From Adiantum capillus-veneris (taxonomy: Eukaryota > Streptophyta > Polypodiopsida > Polypodiales > Pteridaceae), in assembly GCA_014529385.2 (NCBI GenBank), contig CM043969.1, positions 74,382,676-74,446,675 on the forward strand: a stretch of 64,000 nt of DNA. Reading direction: 5' to 3'. Both the position numbers and the translations under genes were made by a program. Positions 45,859-58,667 of this stretch are shown one piece after another; positions within the stretch are counted from its first letter, which is position 1; each line of letters opens with the position of its first letter. The notes beneath the pieces are model-generated. The model saw nothing but the letters and a program-made list of their open reading frames with translations. It was not told the origin of the DNA and ran no database searches.

Positions 45859-48228
45859 TAAAAAAAAAATTGGAACCTGTGTGCTTTGGGGCTAAGGGAT
45901 CCATAAAAGAGAAAGTGAATGTTAACACCCCCTTGAGTTGGAATTGAAGAGCAGGATGGGTCCTATCTTGGTGTTGATCTCAAGTGGGAGGGATGACGGA
46001 GATCTTGATGTATCCATTTGGAGATGGTACAACTAGTGGTCACTGTCATGGCCCTCACTAGTGGTATCAGAGCGCAGTTTCTATCCTTGGCCAGATAGAG
46101 GTTTTAGTAGAGCTTTTGTAGAAAGAGAGTGAGGTATTCCAAAAAAATTGCATGGAACAAGGAGAAGAAGTTTTCAAAATTATGCAATGGTAAATAGAAA
46201 TAGAAAGTGGCAGGGAATTTTTTAAAAGAAGAGGTTCTCAAAATTGTACAAGAGTAAATGGGAGTAGAAACTCTAAAGAAGTTCTTTTTTTAAAGGCCAT
46301 CCTATAATATTTTGTGAACCTCATCTTTCTTTCAAAAGGGAATACTTCTCTTTAAAACTCAAATGCTGAACAAGTTTTAGTGCAAGAGAGTGTAAGAAAA
46401 GCTCAAGCCAATGAGCTTTTGTAACAAATTTAAACTGAATTAGAGTTAATAATACCATATTGCAAATTAAGGTTTTAAAGAAAAAAGAAGATTTTTCAAG
46501 ATAAGTTCAAATCTAATATCATCACTAAGAGACTGCAACTGAAGGCTCAGTTCCATGGGTAAGGAGTTGAGAGCATCACTGGGCTAGTAGGTCCACTATT
46601 TTCACAGACAAGGAGGGCATAGACCTTACTTTCAACTTAAAGGTCCTTCAAGTTCTCATTCAATTTTGTGTACGCAAGATGGAAAAATATGTATGAGGAA
46701 TTTTAGGGATGGAGTGACTGATCAAAGATCAAGTTATTGCAATCAAGGGAATGTAACATTTGCATACAATCAAAGAGAACAAGATACAAGTACCAGGCAG
46801 AATGTACAAAGCTCCTTTAAGAGTAGTTAAGGTTAATCAATAGATCAAGAGACTTAGGTCTATTCAAGTATTTTATCAACTTAAATAAACCCAAGAAGGA
46901 ACCATCAATCTTAGAATCTAAAAGATATCTCCAAAATAATAGGACATAGGAAGCTAAGAATAAATTTAAGTATACATGTCAAGTAAAAGCCGAGGAAGAA
47001 GGATTTAAGACAAGGACCAAGATCTTATTGTACAATGGACTTGTTAAAAGATACAACCAAGATAGATTTTTTACAAGTCAAAAAGCCCATTCATCACATG
47101 ATCACAAAAGAAACTATCACAAGCGGGACACATATGAGGTTTTTCATTCATAGAAAGAATTTGTTGTAAAATTGTTACACTGATCTCTTTAGTATGAGGT
47201 GAGAAATTAAAGGGCTCTCTAAGAGGTAAACCAAAGTGAGGGTAAAGATATATATTTTGATGAGGAAGGAATTGTATAAGAAAAAAGACTCGTTAAAAAA
47301 ACCCCTGATGCATTGACCTCATCATGCAGTATTATCAAGGAACCAAACCCATAGCTTCAATAACCATTGCCAAGCAAACATTGTCTTGAAAGTGCTCCTA
47401 ACTCCAAACTGTCACGCTTGTTATGCCACAAAACGTCCACCATTTGGTGTGTGCGATTGAAGTCCCCAAGTGAGAAGAAAGTAGGTACCCATAACGCTTC
47501 ACAAAATCTCTCCTTACAAATTCACTGTTTGCTGCAAATGAGGAATGGCCCCAGATTAAACTAGCTCTTGCCACCGATCCACAAAGTCAGGTAATGAGCA
47601 AAGAGAAAAACCTAAGAACTTTTGACAAGGAGGTGGAAAGAAAAGTGAAAGACAAAGGCAAGAATATTGTAAGAAATAAAAATATTGCACCTTATATAGA
47701 CAAGCCAGCTAGCGAAGGCTAAATTAGCGTTACCTAGAAGTTGAAAGTGTCACTTGCGGATGAAGATTTACCACCTTTCTTATTTGTTTCGAGCTGCGGA
47801 CAACTCTTTTTTTTTTTGGGGAGAGTTTGTAAGGTCCTCCTCCTAGACCTTACTCTTGATCAACATATCTAAGCCATCGACTTTTAGAAAACGATCTCAA
47901 GAAAATTTGGGCTATAGTCAAGCACCCTAGTTACTCACGAGATGCTTTTGGTTTACACCATGGGAACATGGATACAACAAATACATGGGAAATTTATTTT
48001 ATCTCAAGAAAAATTTGCATAAGAAAACAGAGAAAGAATAAGGGTACATTGAAAAAGTAGCTTATTGAAAAAGTAGTTTGTTGAAGAAGCCACTTGTTGA
48101 AAACAAATCTTTGAAAAGGAAGAGAAGCTATCAACATATGCAAAGTAACTTATCAAGATAAGCTAAGGGCTTTATCAAATTAAGCTGAAAAGAAGGCCTT
48201 ATCTACTCATTCAACACTTCTCTTTTCA
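45859..48228 (+). other. Internal region of the short-bodied element; no gene recognised
   Basis: Holds the primer site at its start, purine-rich text with a diverged 70-bp duplication near 46150-46280 (GTTTTCAAAATTATGCAATG against GTTCTCAAAATTGTACAAGA), Asn/Gln-rich protein-like text near 46.7-46.85 kb, and repeats of GAAAAAGTAG at 48046-48090. A faint LINE-like phrase occurs on the minus strand at about 47.4 kb; I did not accept it. Confidence 0.4.
46062..46073 (+). promoter_or_regulatory. Primer-binding site (initiator Met tRNA type)
   Basis: TGGTATCAGAGC, an exact match to the standard plant site. It is preceded by CACTAG and followed by GCAG. Confidence 0.85.
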
Positions 48229-49974
48229 TTTTGAAAGTGAAAACTTAAGAGTGAGCTTGTGAAATCCAAAGCTAATCCACTTCACACAAACCTCTCTCTC
48301 TCCAAGAGAAGGCACGTCCATAACCAAAATCAAATTCATAAATATATTCTCCATCTTCTCTCTCCTAACATTCAAGCTTTCGATATCTTGAATCTTTCTT
48401 AACCTCTCATTCTTCCAATAGCCAAATTAGTGGTCTTTGAGTGAAGTGAAGTGAGAAAGAGCCGGCTACACCAACACACTTCATCGTTACTCTTCCAAAG
48501 CAAGGAGAATACCCTGTGATATAGACACTAAGAAAAGGCTATCTTACTATTGCTCATTCTTGAAAGTGATTTACTTTCATGCTTATTCAAATTTTATACT
48601 TAAACTCTCACATTTTCATAAGCAATTCTTTTTTCTTAGGAAAAAGACATAACTTCTATATTGGTTGTATATGTGCAATGTTTTCCTTAGTAATGCAAAT
48701 TAGGTTAATACTTAATTTTCTCAATAGAAAGTTGAGGTTTTTGAAGGTTAAATTAGCATAATCAAAGGGAGTTATTTGAGAAAGAGGATTTCCTATAAGA
48801 TCATTCCCTCCCTTCCCTCTTGCCAATTGGAAAATTTGAATCTCTAAGCCTCTCATAGCTATGTGAGTAATCCTCTCAACGGTAGACAATGTAAGCCTAA
48901 ATTCCATCTTAAGAAGATTTTATTAAGCATTTATACTCCCTTGTACAAGCATTCCTCACTACACGTACATAACGACTTTTAGGAACTTTGCATTTTAGTT
49001 TGATACTATCTCATTGAAAGGTTCTACTCTTACACAATCAAACTCTTGCATAATCACTCAGAAAAAGTTTACAAATGATAATTTTGTGCACTCTAAAGTT
49101 CTATGTTTGCAATTCATGGACCACACCAAAAAAAGATTATCCTAAAAGGATATGCATTGTTCTTTCAAATTTGTATGCTTTCAAATTTATTTTGCAATTG
49201 CGATATGGAGCTTCACGAATGTCATGACCGTGTTGTTTGAACATAAAACTCCCATCACTTCCACGGATGGCAAGTGATGCAAAGAAAACAATTGGGAATC
49301 GTCCAAGATGGGGTTAACTTGAAATTTACATCGAGACAAAACCTTAACTCACAAGAGACTCGTTTGTTTTCTTAAGGTCTTGTTGAGTAAAGATTAAAAA
49401 TGAAATAGGAACTAAGGGATTATAACTCAAGGAACTTAATCTAAATTTATACTAGGATCAAAACTTTATCGAGAAGATTTGAATTGGATAGCGCTAGCAT
49501 AACATAGAAGATTTAAGTGTGAACTTTGTTTTACATGTTTGGAAAAAGGCCGACGTAAGTGTTTACCTGTGGGATGCAATGGGGGATGGTCCTTATGGGT
49601 ATGACTGATAATTGTTGGTGTATGTTTTGAGCTTGGATTCATTCATTACCCTAGAAATGGGATTGAATGGGAGTGAGTCTCAACCCGGTGATGAGACCCG
49701 CAGATGTGTTTGGAAATCAGCATAGTTTGGGTAGGCTTGATGCCGGCGTGAAAAGAAGGAAAGAAAATGGATCCATGAAGGGATCATGATAAGGGAGGAG
49801 GCTGTGATTAATTAAGAAAGTCTTCTAATTGTTTGGTAAAAAAGAACTTAAAAAGGCTAGAAACTTAAATGGGCTATCCCGCAATTGTACTCATCAATAG
49901 GACCTTTGCTCTGCTTCTTGGAATATTTATTTAAAAAGCCCTTAAGGTAGTTTAATTGTAAGCCTTTCCTAAAC
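48229..49974 (+). repeat. Right long repeat (probable 3' LTR)
   Basis: Pair of 44088-45858. It is preceded by the purine-rich TGAAAGTGAAAACTTAAGAG that partly belongs to the repeat. After 49974 the two copies no longer align. Confidence 0.7.
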
Positions 49975-50440
49975 AATGAAAAGAAAAATCATAATTTGAA
50001 AGGCTCCAAAACTGCACCAACTCCACACGTGGTAGAGGAGATATGATACCTAGCCCGAGTCTTGGGACGAGGATAGGGATATGCTTGGAGAAGTATATGT
50101 GATTGCTTGAAAGATAACTATATAAATTTAATAATATTAAATAAAAAAAGAAGTAAACATTCTAAAAAGGAAAAAAAAGGTGAGAACAACCTGACAAATG
50201 GACACTTGCAAGGGTATGCATGCTGCTTTCAAATGGTTGAAATGTATTCTTGGTTTGATATGTTTGGAATACTGTTTTCTAGTATCATAGTGGGAGGGTG
50301 AATTTACCAAACGATTCAGTGGGAGGGTGGATTCCGAAGGGTTAATTTATTGGCCAAAAAGTTAAATCCAATTCACTAAGTTAAGTCAAAAACAGGGAAA
50401 TGGATTTCGATCTACTGAGCTGGAATCAAACTTAGGAATC
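49975..50440. other. No gene recognised
   Basis: AT-rich DNA with A-runs near 50141-50180 and a short direct repeat of GTGGGAGGGTG at about 50290 and 50312. The 64-codon frame here is composition-driven. Confidence 0.4.
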
Positions 50441-50444
50441 TTAG

Positions 50445-52205
50445 TTTGTGCTATGGACATAGGCCATGCCCATCACAGTTGTTGCAAGGAAGCTCTGGCC
50501 TATGTTAGTAAGATGAAAAGGGAGGGCCTTCATTCCAAAATTTGTCTATTGGAATGTATCGATTGCAACATCTCGCTAACATCTCTATCGCATAAGGGCT
50601 CTATGTTGTTTTCATCAAATATAAAGGTCATTCTTCAAATGCAATCCACCTATGCTTGCAACTTGAAGATTTGTTGCCTTATTGAAGACCTTCAAAACAT
50701 GTTGTGCTTGAAAATGGGTTGGTGAATATGTATGCCAAATTTGGTACCCTTATGAAATTGAGAAAAAATCATTGATTGGCTTTTTGCCTAACATGTTGTC
50801 TCTTGGAACGCGTTTCTTGAAATATATGCCAAACATGGCTGGTGCAAGAAAGCTCTAGGATGTTAAAGTCTTTTCTATGGGTTGGCAAATATACCTATGA
50901 CCTGAAATGCAAGACCTTCAACATTCATATTGATATTGCTAGTTGGGAGACTGTTTTAGAAACATTCTAAGATTAAAATTGAATTGGTCCATATGTATGT
51001 AAAATGTGGTGGCATTACACATAGTAGAAAAATTTCTTGATGAGCTCTTTGTCAAAAATGTTATCTCTAGCATCATCTTGATTGCAAAATATGCCCAAGC
51101 TGCAACATGGCTATTGCAAGAAGACTCTAAGATGTGAGTCACCGGATGCAAGAGAAGGTGACTCTTTAGTTTTCTTTGTGGACATGGGCCATGCCCATCA
51201 TAATTGTGGCAAGGAAGATCTAGCCTATTTTAACTAGACACAAAGAGGAAGCCTTCAGCCCAATAAATTGTCTCTTGGAACATGTTGATTCCAAAACATG
51301 CCTAACTTGTTGTTGCAATAAGGGTATGTACTATTTTCATCAAATATGGAGGAAAGACAATTTTTCATATGCAATCACCTATGATTGTAGCTTGAAGGCA
51401 TGTGACCTTATTGAAGACCTTCACAAGGGTGAGTGGGTTTGTGATAAGATTGCTAGTCAAAAGTTTGTGAAACATATTTTTTTTGTCACTGGGCTGGTTG
51501 ATACGTATGCCAAACTTGGTCAATACGTATGATAGATATGGTACCCTTACAACATCATAGAAATTTATTGATGAGCTTTTTGTCCAAAATGTCCTCTCTT
51601 AGAATGCGTTGAAGCTGCTACACCTATGCAAGACCTTCAGATGGGTGAGAAAAATCACCAAAAGATTACTAGTCAAGGCTTATTGGAGAAGCATGTTGTG
51701 CTTCACAATCTATTGTTTGATATGTATGAAGTTCATGATAACCTTTCTGTCCAAATTGTCATCTCTTGCAACGTGTTGCCCAAGATAGCTATCGCAAATA
51801 TGTTATGTACCCTTTTAACCAAATAGAAGGGAAAACGCTCAATTTGGTTGTGGAAAGCAAGCCCTAGGCTATTTTACCTAATGTGAGGAAAGGTATTTCT
51901 CCAAATGCAATCAACTATTTTTGTCCAAAATGCCGTCTCTTGGAACGTGTTGATTCCAACATGGACGTTGCAAGAAGCCTCTTTGCTAATTTCAACGAAT
52001 GCGGACGGAAACTGTTACTTTAAATGAAATTCCCTATGCTTGCACCTTGAAAGTCTTTGAACTATATAAGGCCTTCAAATGAGTTATAAAATTCATTATG
52101 ATATTACTAATCAAGGGTAGTTTGAAACGCATGTTGTGCTTTACAATGCGTTGGTCAATATGTATGTCAAATGTGGTGCGCTTACAAAAGTTGAGAGACC
52201 TCACT
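50445..52205 (+). pseudogene. Decayed PPR-repeat gene (at least four repeat blocks)
   Basis: Pentatricopeptide-repeat text recurs. KEALAYVSKMKREGLHSK (about 50491) and TYACNLKICCLIEDLQN (about 50650) form a first block, with GLVNMYAKFGTL-like text after it near 50720. FSYAITYDCSLKACDLIEDL and LVDTYAKLG form a second (51365-51530). MQDLQMGEKNHQKITSQGLL and LLFDMYEVHD form a third (51626-51750). A last block reads VLYNALVNMYVKCGALTKVE (about 52136-52195). These correspond to the YAKxGxxxEAL, TYxCILKAC, GKxxHDxIxxxGL and ALVDMYxKCG blocks of plant PLS-type PPR proteins, which bind organellar RNA. Stops and frame changes occur in every block and spacing is irregular, so the locus is dead. No E or DYW tail was found. 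Confidence 0.78.
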
Positions 52206-52824
52206 ACAAAATCTCATCTTCATTGTCACATACATATTCACAAAAACATTGCCCATAACAATATGATGACCTCTACAAAGTCATATGATCACACATAATA
52301 TTGACTTTAATATTTAAGCAATCAATGGTGCAATAGGAATAGTTGAATCTATAAAATCTCATACATCTAAACTAATAGTTACTAATATATATATTCTCTT
52401 GATTTCAACCAATGAGATTATTTCTATTAAACGATCAAAACAACAAAAAGAAATATTTGAAAATAAATGTTATTATAAAACTAGTTTCCCATTAACAATA
52501 GCACAAATTCAAGGAATGAAAATAGTTAATAAGACATTGGTAGTCAATGAAAATTCATTTAGCCCTGAACTTATTTATGTAGTTTTATCATGAAACACAA
52601 TAAGAAATAGCACGAGAATACTAAAAACATTTAAACAAGATGATTTGAACCAATATCTGAATTTCAATAACATACTACATATCAAATAGCACGTATATAT
52701 ATTTGCAATATTTTGCAAAAAATATGTATTGTTATGTATCTATAAACAGGAAGATAGTACGATGGGATCATTTGATGAGGTAATAATTTCATAATTTCTC
52801 TCATACTCTATGAATGCTATATCA

Positions 52825-52902
52825 AAACAAGAAAATAACAATATTGTATTTATGTTTATAGCTAAACAAGAAAATAACAATATTGTATTTATAGTTGAAC
52901 AA
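52825..52902. repeat. Two-copy tandem duplication, period 39 bp
   Basis: AAACAAGAAAATAACAATAT begins at 52825 and 52864. Confidence 0.9.
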
Positions 52903-53007
52903 GAAAAAGAAGACAAACTACTTCCAGAAAAACTTGTAGAACTATAGGAAGGTATGAACCCATGGAATATTAGAGGGTTTTGAGAATAAAGAAAAACTAC
53001 GAGAGTT

Positions 53008-53121
53008 TATACATGGATGTAAGAAATATTTAAATCAATGGTCAACAAAATATACAAATGGTGATATACATGGATGTAAGAAATATTTAAATCAATGGTC
53101 AAGAAAGTCTACAAATGGTAA
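53008..53121. repeat. Two-copy tandem duplication, period 57 bp
   Basis: ACATGGATGTAAGAAATATT occurs at 53011 and 53068, followed by AAATCAATGGTCAA in both. Confidence 0.9.
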
Positions 53122-54173
53122 TACCCTTGCTGACAATAATAAAATTTAAACTTCTTTTAAATTTTTCACGTTTACATAACTATAATCATTTTTATATCAC
53201 CGCAAACACAACATTACAATTCTAAAGTTTTTATATTCTAAAGCTGCACATTTTACAATATACTCTATGTTTTACGGTAAATGTAAAACATACAACTATC
53301 AACTTCATCCAAATTTTTCTCTAATACTTTGTAGGCTTCACAAAATACATAATTAAAATATTAAGCAACAATGCATGTGTTTTCAAGAAAGAAAGGACTC
53401 ATACAAAAGCACAAACTATCCTTGATAATCACATACAAAGGAATTTCATCCTATTGTGCAATCTTATTGCACTTTGGATATGATGTCAGTTTATAAAAAA
53501 TTGTATTAAGGACACATTATCAAAACAAATTTTGAGTAACATTACAAGACACCAAAAGCAAATGAGTATATCGTAGCTAGAGAAAAGGTCAAGAAAATTG
53601 TCCAATATAATGGACAAAGCAAGTACCAAAATTAAAACTCTTCAATTGAAGCAGGCATGAAGTTTAGTACATTATATCACATATAAAATACAATGTTACA
53701 TAATTTTTTGAATTTTTAGATTCTATTTTTAGTGTAACAGATTTCATCACCACAACAAAAAAAGATCAAATACTTATTTATATGCTTGAATGTACAAGAA
53801 ATGAAAAAAATTATAAAGAACAAACAAAGAATTTCTAACAACGTATTCTTTATCACAAATCTAACCCTTCAAAAAAGTTGGGTTGCGATATCTACATGTA
53901 CAAGCCTTTTGACAAAAAACTTTGAAGTCAAAATCCTACAAATAGCTCAACATAAATGTAAAATGAATACATTGATAAAAATTGTATTGATTTGTATGAA
54001 TCAATCCATTATGGGACACAATATACTTAAAGGAAGCCCTAACACAACCAAAAAATGACCACTTAAAGACAAAACAATTATTATTGAAGCAATTGTATGT
54101 TAAATAATGTGTTTTTTTAACTATGCTAAATTCTTTGACTTTTTCATAAACATTAACACTAATTCATTATAAT

Positions 54174-54529
54174 GGCTTAGTATATATGGACGGAGATTAC
54201 ACTCCAGTAATGCTAAAACTTAATGCATTGAAATTCTCAATATCCTATATCAAGCTACATGTGATTCTCCGAGATAAACACACACACACACATAGAGAGA
54301 GAGTGAGAGAGAAATACATATTCTAAATTGCAAAAATGCATGTCAATCATCCATGGCTTAGTATATATGGATGGAGATTACACTCCAATAATGCTAAATT
54401 CTTAATGCATTGAAATTCTCAATCTCCTATATCAAGCTACATGTGATTCTCCGAGATAGACATAAGCATAGAGAGAGAGAGAGAGAAATACTATTCTAAA
54501 TTGCAAAAAACGCATGTCAAACATCAAAA
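54174..54529. repeat. Two-copy tandem duplication, period 180 bp
   Basis: TGGCTTAGTATATATGGA begins at 54174 and 54354, followed by GGAGATTACACTCCA, CTACATGTGATTCTCCGAGA, a GAGA run and AAATTGCAAAAA in both. Differences are few. Confidence 0.92.
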
Positions 54530-54727
54530 GTTTGTGTTAAATTGTATATATACAGCCTCATAGTTTCACTACTAAAATACCTTTACTAAAAATATTTCAA
54601 AAATATCTACTCTAAATATACAGTAAACATCATTTTACATCAATAGATCCTTTCACACCTCATTACATACTCTTACCTATTGCTGCCATTGCACTGCTTG
54701 TTTTCACTTTACTTTAACTTGAACCCC

Positions 54728-54850
54728 CTCCCCCCCCCCCCCAAACATACAAGCACGGAAAACCATTTTTGACAAAAAAAAAAATAACCTACAAGCACTG
54801 AAAGTCCACTTTTTCAAAAATATCCCCCCCCCCCCCTCGTCGCTCCCAAA
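54728..54850. repeat. C-rich and A-rich low-complexity block
   Basis: C-tracts near 54726-54742 and 54824-54837 alternate with A-runs near 54775-54785 and 54848-54857. No function is visible. Confidence 0.85.
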
Positions 54851-54917
54851 AAAAAACCTTTGTTCTCTCATCATCCTCCCTCCTCTCTCCCTCCCTCTTT
54901 TCATCTTTTGCTTCCTC

Positions 54918-55460
54918 ATGCATGAGCTGCAATGGTGCTCACGAACATCACAAATCGTGTTCCTCCACCACCATGTACTCCGTACACCACAAGCATACAT
55001 ACTCGTTTGCCCATGGAATTTGCACGGAAGGCCACCCATGTGGGTGAGCAAAGATTGTCACAAGAACATCACGACGTTGGTGGAACTAATGAGACATTTG
55101 GGTGGATGGCAATTTGTTCCCGTACAATCCTATAAGATGCTTTCATCCCAAGATATTGATGTTTCATCAATATCTTGGGAGGGGAGAAACAAGCTGATTA
55201 GGCTAGTGCAAGCGGTTGTCTATGGGTGCACATGCTTCTTTGCATTTGTGGATGCAGCAATGGAAAGCTCTTCAGCTCAAGACATTGATTGACATTGCAA
55301 GAAAGAATGGCCTCTTTGGAGAGAGAGGTTACAACTCTCCAACAACAAATGTAGGAAAATTATGCGCACATTACGAAGCTTGGCAACACCATCACATATT
55401 TGAAAGAAACACCCCTTGGGGCAAGAGAACACAAGCACACACTTTCATCCATTGAAAAGC
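54918..55460 (+). other. Uncharacterised open stretches containing a strong hairpin
   Basis: A 124-codon frame (54918-55292) and overlapping frames continue to about 55455. The text does not match a family I know. Code-like phrases such as EFARKATHVGEQRLSQEHHD and then HCKKEWPLWRERLQLSNN (about 55294-55350) are found in different frames. It may be the decayed 5' part of the unfamiliar element whose 3' end is at 56816. Confidence 0.25.
55146..55180. repeat. Perfect 16-bp inverted repeat with 3-base loop
   Basis: TCCCAAGATATTGATG (55146-55161), loop TTT, then CATCAATATCTTGGGA (55165-55180). It is a nearly uninterrupted 35-bp palindrome. Confidence 0.95.
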
Positions 55461-56806
55461 TTACACATACGGGTGGAGCATGCAAACAACAAATAACAAC
55501 CACAAGGTGATTTTTTTTTCACTTGCAGGAGACATTTCTACTTCACACTACATGCTAACATTTATCTTGTTAGTTGGTAGAAACTTTATTTAGGAGACAT
55601 GCAGTGGAACAAGCGAAGATGATCGAGTCAACCTTCTCTATAGTTGTCTCAATACCTAAATGTGATTTATATCTTGCATTCACGTGGGGGGGAGCACATT
55701 GGTGATGCAATCACCAAGGAGCTTACGCATAAATTGGTAAATGTGGTTAGTGAAGATGACATGCAACAAGCTTGTGGTGAGTCTAGGATCAATACTAAAG
55801 CCCACATGGCTATTTTTCAACTCATAAAGGATGCCCTATGAGAGTGTGGCATCCTAGGGAGAACCTGTTGCTTGTTTTGCACAAGGTAAGGCCACAAACA
55901 AAGATGTGTTCTCCTGCATTGGGGCATACCTACACATTGAGGACACAATGTCTTCTAAAGACAAGAGGAGAAGCTAGGCAAAACTCCATAAGATCTTTGG
56001 AGAAGGGATTTCCTAACACAATGTGTAACAACATACTTTTGGACCTCAAAAGGATTCAACAAGCTATGCTTAGATTCTACTGTTTACGTCAAGAAGGTGA
56101 CACAATATACTTCTTACTTTTGGTTGTATTCTTCTTATCATAGACTGTGAAGTCTAAGGTCTTGTCTCTACTTGTTTTGTAGTGCTTGGCACAGAAGTCG
56201 CTTTTGTGCTGAAACTTGATGAGTGTCAAATAGTGAAAGGTCGAAGGTTATAGAGGTTAAGTGTCACTCTAATGAATGAAGCCTTGTTGCAAACAAAGTA
56301 AAGAGATTCAGTTGAGCCATCTCCCACCCAATCTTTAAGTGCACAATTAGAGAAAGACATTTGGTGGTTGGGTGCTATTGAGGTGTCCAAAGAGACCAAT
56401 GGAGTACTTTTAGGGATTTTTGAGAGAACTCCATGGATTACAAAAGTAATACACTCCCAAATTGCAGGTGGGAAGTTATAGGCTGAGGGTTTAGATAGCT
56501 TTGATGTGGGAGCGGCACCTCAGTGAGGACTTAAAGACCATAACTTGCAAACATTTGAAGAAGCCTTCTACACAGGCTTCTTTTCGATGGACGTCTTAAT
56601 CTACAAAATGCCAATCTGCAAGGACCTACATGTCAAATTTGTCGCTTACATGATTCATGAGTGCGACATGCCATATTCATACCTCTTTCATCAAAAAGGA
56701 AGAAGACCAATGGAAGCAGATGACACTGGCATTCAACCAACACATGTCAAAAAAGAAGAAGACCATGTCACTGCCTCATGTCTTGTCATGAATGACAAAA
56801 GTTTGA

Positions 56807-56816
56807 GAGGGGGGAG

Positions 56817-56825
<9 letters not shown>
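56807..56825 (+). promoter_or_regulatory. Polypurine tract and LTR start
   Basis: GAGAGGGGGGAG followed by TGTAGAGGCC. It has the same layout as 41285-41305. Confidence 0.65.
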
Positions 56826-57890
<1,065 letters not shown>

Positions 57891-57891
57891 T

Positions 57892-57909
57892 TGGCACCAT
57901 TGCCGGGGA
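57892..57909 (+). promoter_or_regulatory. Primer-binding site, tRNA-Asp type
   Basis: TGGCACCATTGCCGGGGA differs at two positions from TGGCGCCGTTGCCGGGGA, the site used by Athila/Tat-type Ty3 elements. It begins one base after the LTR end, unlike the initiator-Met sites elsewhere in the window. Confidence 0.7.
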
Positions 57910-58667
57910 TGTAGGACTTACACTGGCAGAGAAGTTCATGGTGAGGTCCTTCTTTACCCATCACCTAAGTGTTCTAGTTTTTGTGTTTTGTTTATATCTT
58001 ACTTAGGAGAGTCAATGAGGCTTGTTGATTTCTCAGGTAGACCAAGGAGCCGTGCATTTTTTTTGGCATGCCTTTACGTTAGAAACATCTAGTGGTTGGT
58101 TTTGTGCTTTGGCATAGATTCCATGCTTGAGTGTTAGGGTTAGGTTTCTTGATTGCGATAAGTTGGTCTTTGGTGGCTACGGACATCCTTCTATCGCATC
58201 ATTTTTTCTCACCTTCATACTTGTTTTCATTTTAATTTTGTACATCATTTGCTTTCATTTTTGTTTTAGGAGTAGAGTTACGTAGATAATCGGTCTTGAT
58301 GTTGCATGAGAGTGCAAAAGTCTCCTTGGTGACCATATCGCATCTCTTGATACCATAAAGTGACAAAAAATGCAAAGTGTGTGAAACTTAAGATTTAGGG
58401 TGCCGATATGGAAATTCTCATTTGTACACTTGGACATGCACTAGTAGAGTAGATCTAGAATTTTTGGTTGCTTTTGGACTTGTCGTTTGAGATTTAGGTC
58501 ATCTTGTTTGTTTCGGACTAGGAAAGAGTAAAACTGAAGTGTGCTTGCTAGAAGAGGGTTTTTGAGTGATGGAGGGTGTCATTAGAGAGTACTTGAGGTG
58601 AGAAATCATCAAATTGTTCAGACCTCAATCAAGCCCCAGAGCCAGTGACCGCTTTTGCTACCAGTGG
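57910..58667 (+). other. Probable leader of the tRNA-Asp-primed element; no gene recognised
   Basis: Downstream of the primer site there is mixed-composition DNA with no domain. It ends where the next LTR fragment begins. Confidence 0.4.

Larger units (their letters stand above)
44088..49974 (+). mobile_element. Short-bodied LTR element without recognisable pol
   Basis: Two long direct repeats (about 44088-45858 and 48229-49974) flank about 2.4 kb. A perfect initiator-Met primer site (46062-46073) lies about 200 bp after the left copy, placing the element on the plus strand. The internal region has no protease, RT or integrase motif. Polar, Asn/Gln-rich text near 46700-46850 (RNFRDGVTDQRSSY, NQREQDTSTRQNV) could be a decayed gag. 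LTR ends are approximate because the alignable part stops short of the primer site. It has the proportions of a LARD or TR-GAG type non-autonomous element. Many small differences separate the repeats, so it is old. Confidence 0.6.
52206..54173. other. AT-rich DNA with no gene; two small tandem duplications
   Basis: No open frame above about 90 codons and no domain. Two-copy duplications sit at 52825-52902 (period 39 bp, AAACAAGAAAATAACAATAT) and 53008-53121 (period 57 bp, ACATGGATGTAAGAAATATT). Copies are nearly identical in both. Confidence 0.55.

Noticed and set aside
47367-47580. LINE endonuclease-like phrase on the minus strand (SLGDFNRTHQMVD)
   Set aside because: Only one short motif, GDFN, fits. 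The flanking text does not follow the endonuclease or RT pattern in any frame, so chance is more likely.
44521-48907. An 83-codon minus-strand open frame of equal length in both long repeats (44521-44772 and 48656-48907)
   Set aside because: Retention in both copies looked like selection, but by eye about 25 base differences give about 17 residue differences, so there is no sign of protein constraint. It is a shadow of the LTR.
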